DNA of 36,650 nucleotides from Archaeoglobaceae archaeon (GTDB taxonomy: Archaea; Halobacteriota; Archaeoglobi; Archaeoglobales; Archaeoglobaceae). Below, in pieces: positions 25,486 to 32,471 of the stretch (the first letter of the stretch is position 1; every line of letters begins with the position of its first letter). The position numbers and the translations under genes are program-made. Location: the NCBI GenBank assembly GCA_038734275.1, contig JAVYOO010000012.1, forward strand, positions 1 through 36,650, read 5' to 3'. Under the pieces are notes generated by a model. It made no database searches. It saw only the letters and a program-made list of their open reading frames with translations, and was not told the origin of the DNA.

Positions 25486-25695
25486 TCAACCACCGGAAAT
25501 CACTCTTATCACAGTGACTTCTCCTTCCTCTGCAAAATCGTCTATGGGGACAGGCATTGAATCTTTAACTAAGACTACAGTTTCCGGATTTATTTTTAAT
25601 ATTTCCTCCAAAATCTCGGAGTATCTTTTCTTTTCATTTATTTCAAGGGTCTCCTCCCTCTTTCCAAAACCAATAAAAATAAACTTGATCTTCAT
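25486..25695 (-). CDS. Ubiquitin-like beta-grasp protein (MoaD/ThiS/SAMP type) ending in Gly-Gly
   Basis: The 69-residue protein starts KIKFIFIGFGKREETLEI, has a helix (YSEILEEILKI), then VVLVKDSMPVPIDDF and EGEVTVIRVISGG, ending exactly in Gly-Gly. This is the ubiquitin-fold MoaD/ThiS/SAMP pattern; the exposed GG is what an E1-like enzyme adenylates. It may be a sulfur carrier for molybdopterin, thiamine or tRNA thiolation, or a protein modifier (SAMP). The sequence does not say which. Its ATG overlaps the stop of a 51-residue gene by ATGA, so the two are co-translated. No E1-like gene is nearby. Confidence 0.85.
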   Translation of the reverse strand: MKIKFIFIGFGKREETLEINEKKRYSEILEEILKINPETVVLVKDSMPVPIDDFAEEGEVTVIRVISGG

Positions 25696-25847
25696 TCTTC
25701 AGGAAGAACTTCTTTGGAGATCTCTTTTATGTTTCCTCCTTTCTGAGGCTTTAGTTCCTGAACGTTCTCCTCAAGCATTTTTTCATCTTTGCTAAGAATC
25801 TTCTTTAAACCCTTCTTTTTGAATCTTTTCCAGTCAAATCTCCTCAT
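25692..25847 (-). CDS. Hypothetical 51-residue Lys/Glu-rich protein, coupled to the ubiquitin-like gene
   Basis: A complete small frame runs from ATG 25847 to TGA 25692-25694. The product starts MRRFDWKRFKKKGLKKILS (a very basic helix) and becomes acidic towards the end (EISKEVLPEE), with 13 lysines in 51 residues. It contains QKGGN. It has no membrane segment. Its stop overlaps the start of the ubiquitin-like gene (ATGA), which is good evidence that it is real although short. I do not recognise a family. It could be a substrate, adaptor or RNA-binding partner; this is speculation. Confidence 0.7.
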   Translation of the reverse strand: MRRFDWKRFKKKGLKKILSKDEKMLEENVQELKPQKGGNIKEISKEVLPEE

Positions 25848-25910
25848 CCAACACACCCAATTTATTTTGTTATGATAGTAGAAAAACTTTTGCTAAAATT
25901 TTCTTCGAAT

Positions 25911-26099
25911 TTATAGCTCCCCTTTCATTTTTTCAAGTCTTCTTCTAATCTCTGCGAGTTCATCTTTTGTAACGGTTACCCTTGTTCCGACTTCTTTTAG
26001 TTCTTTGGTAAGACTCCTTATTTTTCTAAGCTGCACGATATTTAGTATGACGCTGAAGATTAGCAAAACTAAAAGTGAGGCGTTGAAGATAAACTCCAT
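25911..26099 (-). CDS. Short membrane-anchored coiled-coil protein, partner candidate of MinD
   Basis: The 62-residue protein has one N-terminal membrane helix (FIFNASLLVLLIFSVILNIV) followed by a heptad-like charged helix (IRSLTKELKEVGTRV and LAEIRRRLEKMKGEL). It follows MinD by 4 bases, and its ribosome site GAGGTGA lies inside the end of the MinD gene, so the two are translated together. No known family is recognised. Size and layout (membrane helix plus coiled coil) suggest a membrane anchor or activator for the MinD ATPase, an inference from the neighbourhood. A T-rich stretch downstream could end the transcript. Confidence 0.75.
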   Translation of the reverse strand: MEFIFNASLLVLLIFSVILNIVQLRKIRSLTKELKEVGTRVTVTKDELAEIRRRLEKMKGEL

Positions 26100-26103
26100 T
26101 TTT

Positions 26104-26895
26104 TCACCTCTTTCTTCTGAATACTTTTAGCATTTTTGTTAACGCGCTCTCCTTTCTTGCTGCTAACACTGTTGGGGGCACTTCCTTCTTCTTTCCAGCT
26201 ATGGCATATGCAAGTTCCTTTATAGCTAAAGAAGCCGGTGAGTCAGGAGCGCTAAGAATTACTGGCTTTCCAAATGCGGCCGATTTTCTAACCTGAGGAT
26301 CTTCTGGAATCGTGGCTATGACCTTTGCTTCCAAAATAGCTTCGATTTCAGTTTTTGCCATGTCTATACCCCAGCCAGTCATGCGGTTTATTACTACACC
26401 CAGTGTTTTAGTTCCAAGCTTTTCTGCAACTATTTTCGTCTTTAAGCCGTCTGTTATCGAGGCGATTTCTGGATTTACTACTAATAATAGCTCCTGAGCG
26501 GCAGCTATGGCAATCACGGCACTTCTTTCAAGTCCTGCAGGAGCGTCAAGTAGCATTATGTCAGTGCTACCAACTATTCTTGCCAAAACTTCTTCAAGTT
26601 TTTCGGGGTTTACTTTTCTAAGACCCTCAAGGCTAACACCTGCAGGAACAACCTTTACTCCACCAGGTCCAACGTAAATTGCTTCTTCGATTCTTGCTTC
26701 ACCAGCGAGGACATTTTGCAAGGTAACGGGAAGCCCTTCCATGCCAAGAATTAGCTCTAAATTTGCCATTGTTATGTCTGCGTCAACTATCGTAACGTCA
26801 TAACCCAACTGAGTTAAAGCTATACCAAGGTTGGCCGTGATCGTGGTCTTCCCGGTTCCACCCTTCCCGGATGCTATCGTAATCGTCCTAGCCAT
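26104..26895 (-). CDS. minD: MinD/ParA-type cell-division or positioning ATPase
   Basis: The 263-residue ATPase has the deviant Walker A KGGTGKTT (11-18), switch [17 protein letters not shown], and Walker B-like [14 protein letters not shown]. It ends in a basic helix ([13 protein letters not shown]) like the membrane-targeting sequence of MinD. ATP-dependent dimers of MinD bind membranes and position division or surface machines; a halophilic homologue (MinD4) positions archaella and chemoreceptors. It has a good GGTGATCG ribosome site and a TTAAATAG TATA-like box. It is divergent from fwdD and is followed by a membrane coiled-coil gene. Confidence 0.94.
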   Translation of the reverse strand: MARTITIASGKGGTGKTTITANLGIALTQLGYDVTIVDADITMANLELILGMEGLPVTLQNVLAGEARIEEAIYVGPGGVKVVPAGVSLEGLRKVNPEKLEEVLARIVGSTDIMLLDAPAGLERSAVIAIAAAQELLLVVNPEIASITDGLKTKIVAEKLGTKTLGVVINRMTGWGIDMAKTEIEAILEAKVIATIPEDPQVRKSAAFGKPVILSAPDSPASLAIKELAYAIAGKKKEVPPTVLAARKESALTKMLKVFRRKR

Positions 26896-27022
26896 TCGAT
26901 CACCTTATTATTATCATGATATAGTCTACTATTTAAGCGTTTCTAATCTAAACAGAAGTTAAGAAAAGATATCGTTATATATACCTTCGCTTCAGATTTA
27001 AACTGAAAATTCTGGTGGTGCT
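26896..27022. promoter_or_regulatory. minD/fwdD intergenic region with two palindromes
   Basis: This is the longest non-coding stretch of the window. Towards minD are the ribosome site GGTGATCG, a perfect palindrome TATCATGATA (26912-26921) and a TATA-like CTTAAATAG read on the minus strand (about 26932-26940). Towards fwdD are TTATATATA (26975-26983) and TTCAG-ATTTAAA-CTGAA (26991-27007), an inverted repeat lying between the TATA box and the expected transcription start. GGTGGTG before the ATG is a ribosome site. Both palindromes are in operator-like positions. Confidence 0.45.
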
Positions 27023-27391
27023 ATGGTGGTGGTTGAGCTTATAACTGGTAGAACGCTTGATCAGGGGGCTACGGTTGAGGAAAAACTAAGTGAAGAATAT
27101 TTTAAAGCTGTTAGTTACATAGAGCTCAATGAGGAGGATTTCAAACTGCTTGGCCTTAAGGAAGGCGACAGTGTTAAAGTTTCTACAGATTTTGGGGAGG
27201 TAGTGGTTTTTGCAAAAAAAGGTGAAGTCCCAAGAGGTGTTGCTTTCATACCGATGGGCCCTTATGCGAACATGGTTATCGATCCAACGACAGATGGCAC
27301 AGGAATGCCACAGTTCAAAGGAGTAAAGGCAAAGATCGAAAAGACTGGAGAGAGAGTTAAAACGGTTAAAGAATTGCTGGAGGCGATCTAA
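27023..27391 (+). CDS. fwdD: Formylmethanofuran dehydrogenase subunit D
   Basis: The 122-residue protein corresponds to the molybdopterin-dinucleotide-binding domain of formate-dehydrogenase-like enzymes, split off as a separate subunit. ELITGRTLDQGATVEEKLSE is the FwdD start; LKEGDSVKVSTDFGEVVVFA and AFIPMGPYANMVIDP follow. With subunit B it binds the tungsten/molybdenum bis-pyranopterin cofactor. It is first in a tight operon (stop followed directly by the fwdB start) behind a promoter with a palindrome. Confidence 0.95.
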   Translation: MVVVELITGRTLDQGATVEEKLSEEYFKAVSYIELNEEDFKLLGLKEGDSVKVSTDFGEVVVFAKKGEVPRGVAFIPMGPYANMVIDPTTDGTGMPQFKGVKAKIEKTGERVKTVKELLEAI

Positions 27392-28648
27392 ATGGAGGAC
27401 GTGATCTGCACATTTTGTGGTAGTGTTTGCGATGATGGTGAATTCGATACCGAAAAGAAAAAGGTAAAGAAGTTCTGCAGACTTGGAAGCAGTAAATTTG
27501 CCGAAAAACAGAGAATAAAAGCCCCAATGATCGATGGAAAAGAAGTAAGCTATGAAACTGCAATTGAAAAAGCTGCTGAAATTCTTGCGAATGCAAAGAA
27601 GCCTTTGCTATACGGCTGGGCTTCAACTGCGAACGAAGCGATAAGAGTTGGCGTGCTCTTAGCGGAGAAGCTTGGCGGGGTTTATGATCAGTGCGCAAGC
27701 GTTTGCCACGCTCCGGGCACTTTGGCCGTGATCGAAGAAGGATTGCCGGGAGCTACGCTTGGCTCTATAAAAAACCGTGCGGATGTTGTGATTTTCTGGG
27801 GAGCAAACCCAGCTGAAGCACACCCAAGACATGGGCTAAGATACAGCATTTCTGCAAAAGGGTTGCTCGTGAAAGATAGAAAGCAGAGAAAAGTGGTTGT
27901 GGTTGATGTTCGACCAACAAAGACCGCCAAGATGGCGGACATGTTTGTTCAGATCAAACCGGGCTACGATTACGCAATAATTTCAGCTTTGAGGGCAATA
28001 ATAAGCGGAAATGCTGAAGTTGTGCCGAGTGAAGTTGGTGGAGTTGCAAAGGAGAAGCTCATAGAGCTTGCGGAGATCATGAAAAAGGCGAAGTATGGAG
28101 CGATTTTATATGGTCTTGGAGTGACGCAGTCAAGAGGTAGAGACAGGAACGTTGAGAATGCTATAAAGCTGATTCAATTGCTCAATAGAACTACTCGCTG
28201 GGTAATCTGGCCAATGAGGGGGCATTACAATGTCGTTGGCGCTGGAGAAGTGCCAGCTTGGGAAGTTGGCTACCAGTATGCGATTGACTTCAGTCGTGGT
28301 TATCCAAGATTTTCTCCTGCCGAGTTCTCAGCTGTGGAAGTCTTAAAGCGTAAAGATTGCGATGCTGCGCTTATAGTTGCTTCAGATCCAGTTGCCCACT
28401 TCCCAAAGATAGCGGTGAAGCATTTGAAGCAGATCCCCGTGATCCAGATCGATCCCTATCCAAACATGACGACGCTACTTGCAAAAGTCGTTATTCCTTC
28501 AGCGGTGTATGGCATTGAAGCAGAAGGGACTGCTTACAGAATGGACTGCATACCGCTTAGGGTTAAGAAGATCATTGAAACGAGCTATTGGACTGACGAA
28601 AAGATCCTTGAGGAAATTCTAAAGAGAGTTGAAAAGCTGAAGGGGTGA
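27392..28648 (+). CDS. fwdB: Formylmethanofuran dehydrogenase subunit B (catalytic, formate dehydrogenase-like)
   Basis: The 418-residue subunit starts with a [4Fe-4S] site (C6, C9, C13, C29 in CTFCGSVCDD ... FCR). It then has LYGWASTANEA and YDQCASVCHAPGT. The Cys in SVCHAPG (about residue 105) aligns with the metal-ligating Cys (Sec in some methanogens); here it is Cys, codon TGC. FWGANPAEAHPRH, IKPGYDYAIISALR, WVIWPMRGHYNVVGA and ASDPVAHFP are further Fwd/Fmd hallmarks. It interconverts CO2 and formate at a W or Mo centre. Its start directly abuts the fwdD stop; a 4-base gap leads to fwdA. Confidence 0.96.
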   Translation: MEDVICTFCGSVCDDGEFDTEKKKVKKFCRLGSSKFAEKQRIKAPMIDGKEVSYETAIEKAAEILANAKKPLLYGWASTANEAIRVGVLLAEKLGGVYDQCASVCHAPGTLAVIEEGLPGATLGSIKNRADVVIFWGANPAEAHPRHGLRYSISAKGLLVKDRKQRKVVVVDVRPTKTAKMADMFVQIKPGYDYAIISALRAIISGNAEVVPSEVGGVAKEKLIELAEIMKKAKYGAILYGLGVTQSRGRDRNVENAIKLIQLLNRTTRWVIWPMRGHYNVVGAGEVPAWEVGYQYAIDFSRGYPRFSPAEFSAVEVLKRKDCDAALIVASDPVAHFPKIAVKHLKQIPVIQIDPYPNMTTLLAKVVIPSAVYGIEAEGTAYRMDCIPLRVKKIIETSYWTDEKILEEILKRVEKLKG

Positions 28649-28652
28649 AAAA

Positions 28653-30332
28653 ATGCTCTGGATAAGGAACGGAATTGTTGTTGATCCCAAGAACAAAATC
28701 AACGCAGAGAAAATGGACATTTTCATTAAGAATGGCAAGATCGTTGAAGAAAATGAAGTCAAGAAAGAGGAATGTAAAGTAATTGACGCAAGCGGAAAGC
28801 TTGTAGTCGCTGGCGGAGTTGACATGCATGCTCACATTGCTGGAAGCAAGATCAACACCGGCAGAACAATGCGTCCCGAGGAAATGAGAGTTGTCAGAAA
28901 CATCGCGGGCAAGTTTAGAGCAACTGTAGGAAGAGTTCTGTTAACAGCTCCAGCAATTGGTTATGAATACGCAAAAATGGGCTATACAACGAGCTTTGAA
29001 GCTGCTCAGCCCCCGATAGGAGCCTTGCACACCCATGAAGAGCTCGATGCGATTCCAATGATCGACAAAGCTGCTCTGCCTGTTTTCGGAAACTGGCACC
29101 TTGTATTCAAGTGCATTGAAGAAAAGAACATGGAAAAGCTCAAGGCACTGGTTGCCTGGGCAATTGAGAGGAGCAAAGGCTTTGGAGTCAAAGTTGTTAA
29201 CCCCGGAGGCGTTGAGGCTTGGATGTATGGTGGAAACGTAAAAAGCCTTGATGATCAGGTGCCCGGATTCAATGTAACTCCGAGGGAAATAATAACCTGG
29301 CTCATCAAGGCAAACGAAGAACTCGGATTACCTCATTCTGTGCACCTGCACTGCAACAACCTTGGAGTGCCCGGGAACTATCAGACCACGATCGAATCAA
29401 TAAAGCTCGCAAAGGGATTCAGCAATGCCAAAAGGCAGGTGCTCCATGTGACGCATGTGCAGTTCAACGCCTACGCTGGTAGTAGCTGGAGAGATGCTGG
29501 AAGTGGTGCTGCCGAGATTGCAAAAGTTGTGAACTCGATGGACAACGTTACAATCGATATGGGTCAGCCGATATTTGGGCATGCAACCGCAATGACTGGC
29601 GACGCTCCTTTCCAGTTCAGCCTGCACAAGCTCATTGGAGCGAGATGGAGCAACAAAGACACCGAAGTTGAAACTGGAGCGGGAATAGTGCCAATAGGCT
29701 ACTTGCCAAACAATCCAGTCCATGCTTTGCAGTGGGCTATTGGCCTGGAGCTTGGACTGCTTGTGGACAGCAACAAAGTCGCGCTAACGACAGATTATCC
29801 AAATGGCGGTCCATTCACGGAGTATCCGTATGTGATGGCGATGCTGATGAGCAAGAAAATGCGAGAGGGCGAGTTGAGTAAGGTTAATGCCTACGTTCAG
29901 AAAGCAACAGGCCTGGCAAGCATAGACGTTGAGAAGACACTCTACGAAGTAATACACATGACAAGAAGCCTGCCTGCAAAGATTTTGGGACTTGAAAACA
30001 AAGGTCATCTTGGCATTGGAGCGGACGCGGACATAGCGATCTACAACCTCAATCCTCTGGAAACTGACACCTCGAAGGAGTTCGAAAAGGTCTATAAGAT
30101 GTTTAAGAGTGCTGAATACACGATCAAGGGCGGAGAAATCATTGTGAAGGGCGGAGAGCTTGTAAAAGAAGTTTATGGAAGAACATTCTGGGTTGACGCA
30201 ACAAAGAAAGCAGACATTCAGGCGGTAATGCCCGACATTAGGGAGTATTTCAACTACTACAGCGTCCAGCTTGGCAACTATGGTGTCGAGGAGCGCTGGA
30301 TTAAGAAGCCCGCAAGAATCGAGGTGGTTTAA
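28653..30332 (+). CDS. fwdA: Formylmethanofuran dehydrogenase subunit A (amidohydrolase-type)
   Basis: The 559-residue subunit is an amidohydrolase/dihydroorotase-like enzyme with a binuclear metal site. VDMHAHIAG gives His59 and His61; FGVKVVNPGG holds the probable carboxylated Lys180; PHSVHLHCNN, HVTHVQFNAYAG and LTTDYPNGGPFTEYP (Asp381) complete the site. In the M. wolfeii complex this subunit joins formate, delivered through an internal tunnel from subunit B, to methanofuran. Length and motifs are standard. A GGGGTGA ribosome site precedes the ATG. The final TAA abuts the fwdC ATG. Confidence 0.97.
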   Translation: MLWIRNGIVVDPKNKINAEKMDIFIKNGKIVEENEVKKEECKVIDASGKLVVAGGVDMHAHIAGSKINTGRTMRPEEMRVVRNIAGKFRATVGRVLLTAPAIGYEYAKMGYTTSFEAAQPPIGALHTHEELDAIPMIDKAALPVFGNWHLVFKCIEEKNMEKLKALVAWAIERSKGFGVKVVNPGGVEAWMYGGNVKSLDDQVPGFNVTPREIITWLIKANEELGLPHSVHLHCNNLGVPGNYQTTIESIKLAKGFSNAKRQVLHVTHVQFNAYAGSSWRDAGSGAAEIAKVVNSMDNVTIDMGQPIFGHATAMTGDAPFQFSLHKLIGARWSNKDTEVETGAGIVPIGYLPNNPVHALQWAIGLELGLLVDSNKVALTTDYPNGGPFTEYPYVMAMLMSKKMREGELSKVNAYVQKATGLASIDVEKTLYEVIHMTRSLPAKILGLENKGHLGIGADADIAIYNLNPLETDTSKEFEKVYKMFKSAEYTIKGGEIIVKGGELVKEVYGRTFWVDATKKADIQAVMPDIREYFNYYSVQLGNYGVEERWIKKPARIEVV

Positions 30333-31040
30333 ATGGCAGTCGTAATAAAGCCTAAGAAGTTTTTTGAAGTCTGCGTTGAAGCTGAACTCACGCCAGAGCT
30401 TGCCTTGCGAAGCGTTGACGAAGTAAAGAAGTTTAAGGTTTACTATGGCAACAAAGTCGTTGAGCTTGGAGAACTCTTTGAAGTCGCAAAGCAAGGCGAT
30501 GAAAAGAAGCTAATCCTTGACGGCGACTTCAGCAGAGTCAAGTGGATTGGAGCAAGGATGGTTGATGGCGAGATCGTTGTAAAGGGGAGCGTTGGAGCTA
30601 ACTGCGGAGCATTCATGCGTGGTGGCAAAATAACCATTGAGGGCAACGCAGACGACTGGCTCGGCATCGAAATGGCGGGCGGTGAAATAATTGTTAAGGG
30701 CAATGCAGGCAATCTTGTTGGCTGTGCTTATTACGGCGACGCGGTCGGCATGACTGCTGGCAAAATAGTCATTGAGGGCAACGCAGGGAACTACGTTGGC
30801 GAGAAGATGAATGGTGGCGAGATCGTGATCAAGGGCAATGCTGGCGACTTCATTGGCACCGAGATGCGTGCTGGAGTAATCGAGATACACGGCTCGTGCG
30901 GTTTTGTCGGCGGGGACATGCGAGGCGGAGAGATAAGGATCAAGGGAAGCTTTGAATTGCTTCCGACCTTCAAAAAGACTGAGAAGGGCTGGGTTGGAGA
31001 TGTGAATGTGAAGGGAGAAGGAGTTATAAAGACATTCTAA
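30333..31040 (+). CDS. fwdC: Formylmethanofuran dehydrogenase subunit C
   Basis: The 235-residue subunit is built from about seven beta-helical repeats of the GxxGxxxG type (GARMVDGEIVVKG, GAFMRGGKITIEG, GIEMAGGEIIVKG and so on). This is the fold shared with the glutamate synthase C-terminal domain. FwdC is a structural subunit that packs against A in the complex. It abuts fwdA with no gap and is the last fwd gene here; no polyferredoxin (F/G) or E gene follows. The next gene converges from the other strand after 9 bases. Confidence 0.95.
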   Translation: MAVVIKPKKFFEVCVEAELTPELALRSVDEVKKFKVYYGNKVVELGELFEVAKQGDEKKLILDGDFSRVKWIGARMVDGEIVVKGSVGANCGAFMRGGKITIEGNADDWLGIEMAGGEIIVKGNAGNLVGCAYYGDAVGMTAGKIVIEGNAGNYVGEKMNGGEIVIKGNAGDFIGTEMRAGVIEIHGSCGFVGGDMRGGEIRIKGSFELLPTFKKTEKGWVGDVNVKGEGVIKTF

Positions 31041-31051
31041 TTTTTTGTTTT
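31041..31051 (+). terminator. T-rich terminator of the fwd operon
   Basis: TTTTTTGTTTT follows the fwdC stop directly and overlaps the stop of the converging nucleotidyltransferase gene. Archaeal termination commonly uses such oligo-T runs. Confidence 0.5.
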
Positions 31052-31790
31052 AGATCTGACAACGGTGAGCCCTAAAGCTTTCGTAAACTCTTTTTGCAAT
31101 TCTCAACTCATGTGGAAAGTCCACTTCAACCCATGGCATTTTTTGTGTTGAAACGTAATGAACTTCATTTCCCATTTCGATCATTTGCTGGATTGCGTCT
31201 TCGTAAAAAACTCCCGCACCACTTTCTTCCATAATCTGCTCTGCACACTCTTTTAACAACCCGAGATACTTCTCCGGAATCTTTGCCATTCCGATGTATT
31301 CGCCATTCGCTTCCTTTGGCGGAATTCGCTTGCTTATCCTTAAGATCTTTGAGTTCTCAATCACAACCTTCATTTCTTCTTCTCCCAAAGGCTTTTGATC
31401 GTCAACAACGAGCAAAAATCTGTTAATTGGAGCTAAATATAGCCTTTCGAAGATCCCGGGATGGAAGTAAACGTCAGAATTCAGAAGAATAACGTCTTCC
31501 CATACGTCTTTTATGCCAAGATAAAAGCTGTATATGTTGTTTGTCTCGCGATACACATGGTTATGGACAAAAGTAAAATCGAGATCGAAATTCTCTGTCA
31601 AAAATTTTCGAAGTTTTCTCCCCTTGTGTCCAGTAACGATCACGAAGCTCTTAATTCCAAAGCTTGAAAGAACCTCTATGGCATGCTCTATTATCGTTTT
31701 CTTGCCAACTTTAAGCATACACTTTGGAATCTGCTCGGTATAATGCCCCAATCTGCTCCCCATGCCCGCGGCAAGTATAACTGCTTTCAT
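31050..31790 (-). CDS. Sugar/inositol-phosphate nucleotidyltransferase (probable inositol-1-phosphate cytidylyltransferase)
   Basis: The 246-residue protein opens KAVILAAGMGSRLG with IPKCMLKVGKKTIIEHAIE, the pyrophosphorylase signature, and has ILLNSDVYFHPGIFE (metal-binding Asp region) and WVEVDFPHELRIAKRV near the end. It is close in pattern to CTP:phosphocholine/inositol-phosphate cytidylyltransferases. In Archaeoglobus the IPCT domain is fused to a CDP-alcohol transferase that makes di-myo-inositol phosphate. Here a separate CDP-alcohol transferase sits directly opposite, supporting the IPCT call. Other sugar-nucleotide products remain possible. A shared TATA-like AAATATTT box lies about 25 bases before the ATG, suggesting a leaderless mRNA. 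Confidence 0.75.
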   Translation of the reverse strand: MKAVILAAGMGSRLGHYTEQIPKCMLKVGKKTIIEHAIEVLSSFGIKSFVIVTGHKGRKLRKFLTENFDLDFTFVHNHVYRETNNIYSFYLGIKDVWEDVILLNSDVYFHPGIFERLYLAPINRFLLVVDDQKPLGEEEMKVVIENSKILRISKRIPPKEANGEYIGMAKIPEKYLGLLKECAEQIMEESGAGVFYEDAIQQMIEMGNEVHYVSTQKMPWVEVDFPHELRIAKRVYESFRAHRCQI

Positions 31791-31799
31791 AGAAACACT

Positions 31800-31859
31800 T
31801 ATATTCCCAAATATTTAAAATTTACTGTCCGGAGGTGTTAAATATAAATTGGGAATATA
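31800..31859. promoter_or_regulatory. Shared divergent promoter flanked by an 11-bp perfect inverted repeat
   Basis: TATATTCCCAA (31800-31810) and TTGGGAATATA (31849-31859) are perfect reverse complements, 38 bases apart. They surround an AT-rich TATA-like core (ATATTTAAAATTT, 31811-31823) that can serve both genes. The arms lie on the two start-codon sides, as expected for a common regulator or for duplicated operators. Function is inferred. Confidence 0.5.
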
Positions 31860-32422
31860 TTTTGACAAATCTCGTCTACAGGAGGATTTCAATGCCCATA
31901 GCAGTGAAAATAAGCAAAAAGCAAATCTCTCCAAATTTTATAACGACTTTAGCTTTTATAGTTGGTCTCATATCTGCGGTTGTTTTGTTTTACAATCCCC
32001 TCGTTTCTGTGGCTCTAATTCTAATATCACAAATCTTGGATTGCGTTGATGGCGATCTCGCAAGAATTACTGGCAGAGTTTCGGCAAAAGGAGCGTATCT
32101 TGACAGATTGTTCGACCGCTTTGTTGATTTCGCTCTAATTTTTGCAATCGCAATTTATTCTCAGCTTTGGATTGAGGGTTTTCTCGCCCTTTTTGCAACT
32201 CTCAGCGTTTCCATGACACGGCTTATGGCGGAAAAAGAGGGCATAGAGTGCAAAGTTGGAATTGCTGGTAGAGATACGAGAATTCTAATAATAATGCTTG
32301 GAATCCTTTTAAAGGATTTTGGAGGGATTTTAGCTTCACTCTGGCTTCTCTGCATACTCGGATTTTTCACGACTTTGCAAAGAATTTTGCACACAATCAG
32401 AAAGATGGAAAGCGATCAGTAG
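31835..32422 (+). CDS. CDP-alcohol phosphatidyltransferase (candidate di-myo-inositol-phosphate-phosphate synthase)
   Basis: The 195-residue integral membrane enzyme has the complete CDP-alcohol phosphotransferase motif D69-xx-D72-G-xx-A-R-x8-G-x3-D90-x3-D94 (LDCVDGDLARITG and GAYLDRLFD), with about six helices. ISPNFITTLAF is the typical pre-helix segment. The start is uncertain. GTG 31835 fits the shared promoter and keeps the YRRISMPIAVKIS region that resembles DIPP synthase. ATG 31892 has a perfect AGGAGG site, but this lies within codons for YRR. With the facing cytidylyltransferase it plausibly makes the thermoprotectant di-myo-inositol phosphate; a phospholipid head-group enzyme is the alternative. 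Confidence 0.82.
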   Translation: MLNINWEYILTNLVYRRISMPIAVKISKKQISPNFITTLAFIVGLISAVVLFYNPLVSVALILISQILDCVDGDLARITGRVSAKGAYLDRLFDRFVDFALIFAIAIYSQLWIEGFLALFATLSVSMTRLMAEKEGIECKVGIAGRDTRILIIMLGILLKDFGGILASLWLLCILGFFTTLQRILHTIRKMESDQ

Positions 32423-32471
32423 CTTGTGAATGATAACCAAAAAATATAAATCTCAGAGAGTAACATAAATT

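Noticed and set aside
29784-30494. Long minus-strand open frame (236 codons) opposite fwdA and fwdC
   Set aside because: It is a mirror frame of two strongly recognised genes; its composition is Cys/Leu/Asn-rich without any domain or start signal.
31849-32049. Alternative plus-strand frame from TTG 31849
   Set aside because: It overlaps the CDP-alcohol transferase, whose catalytic motif is in the other frame, and has no membrane pattern or domain.
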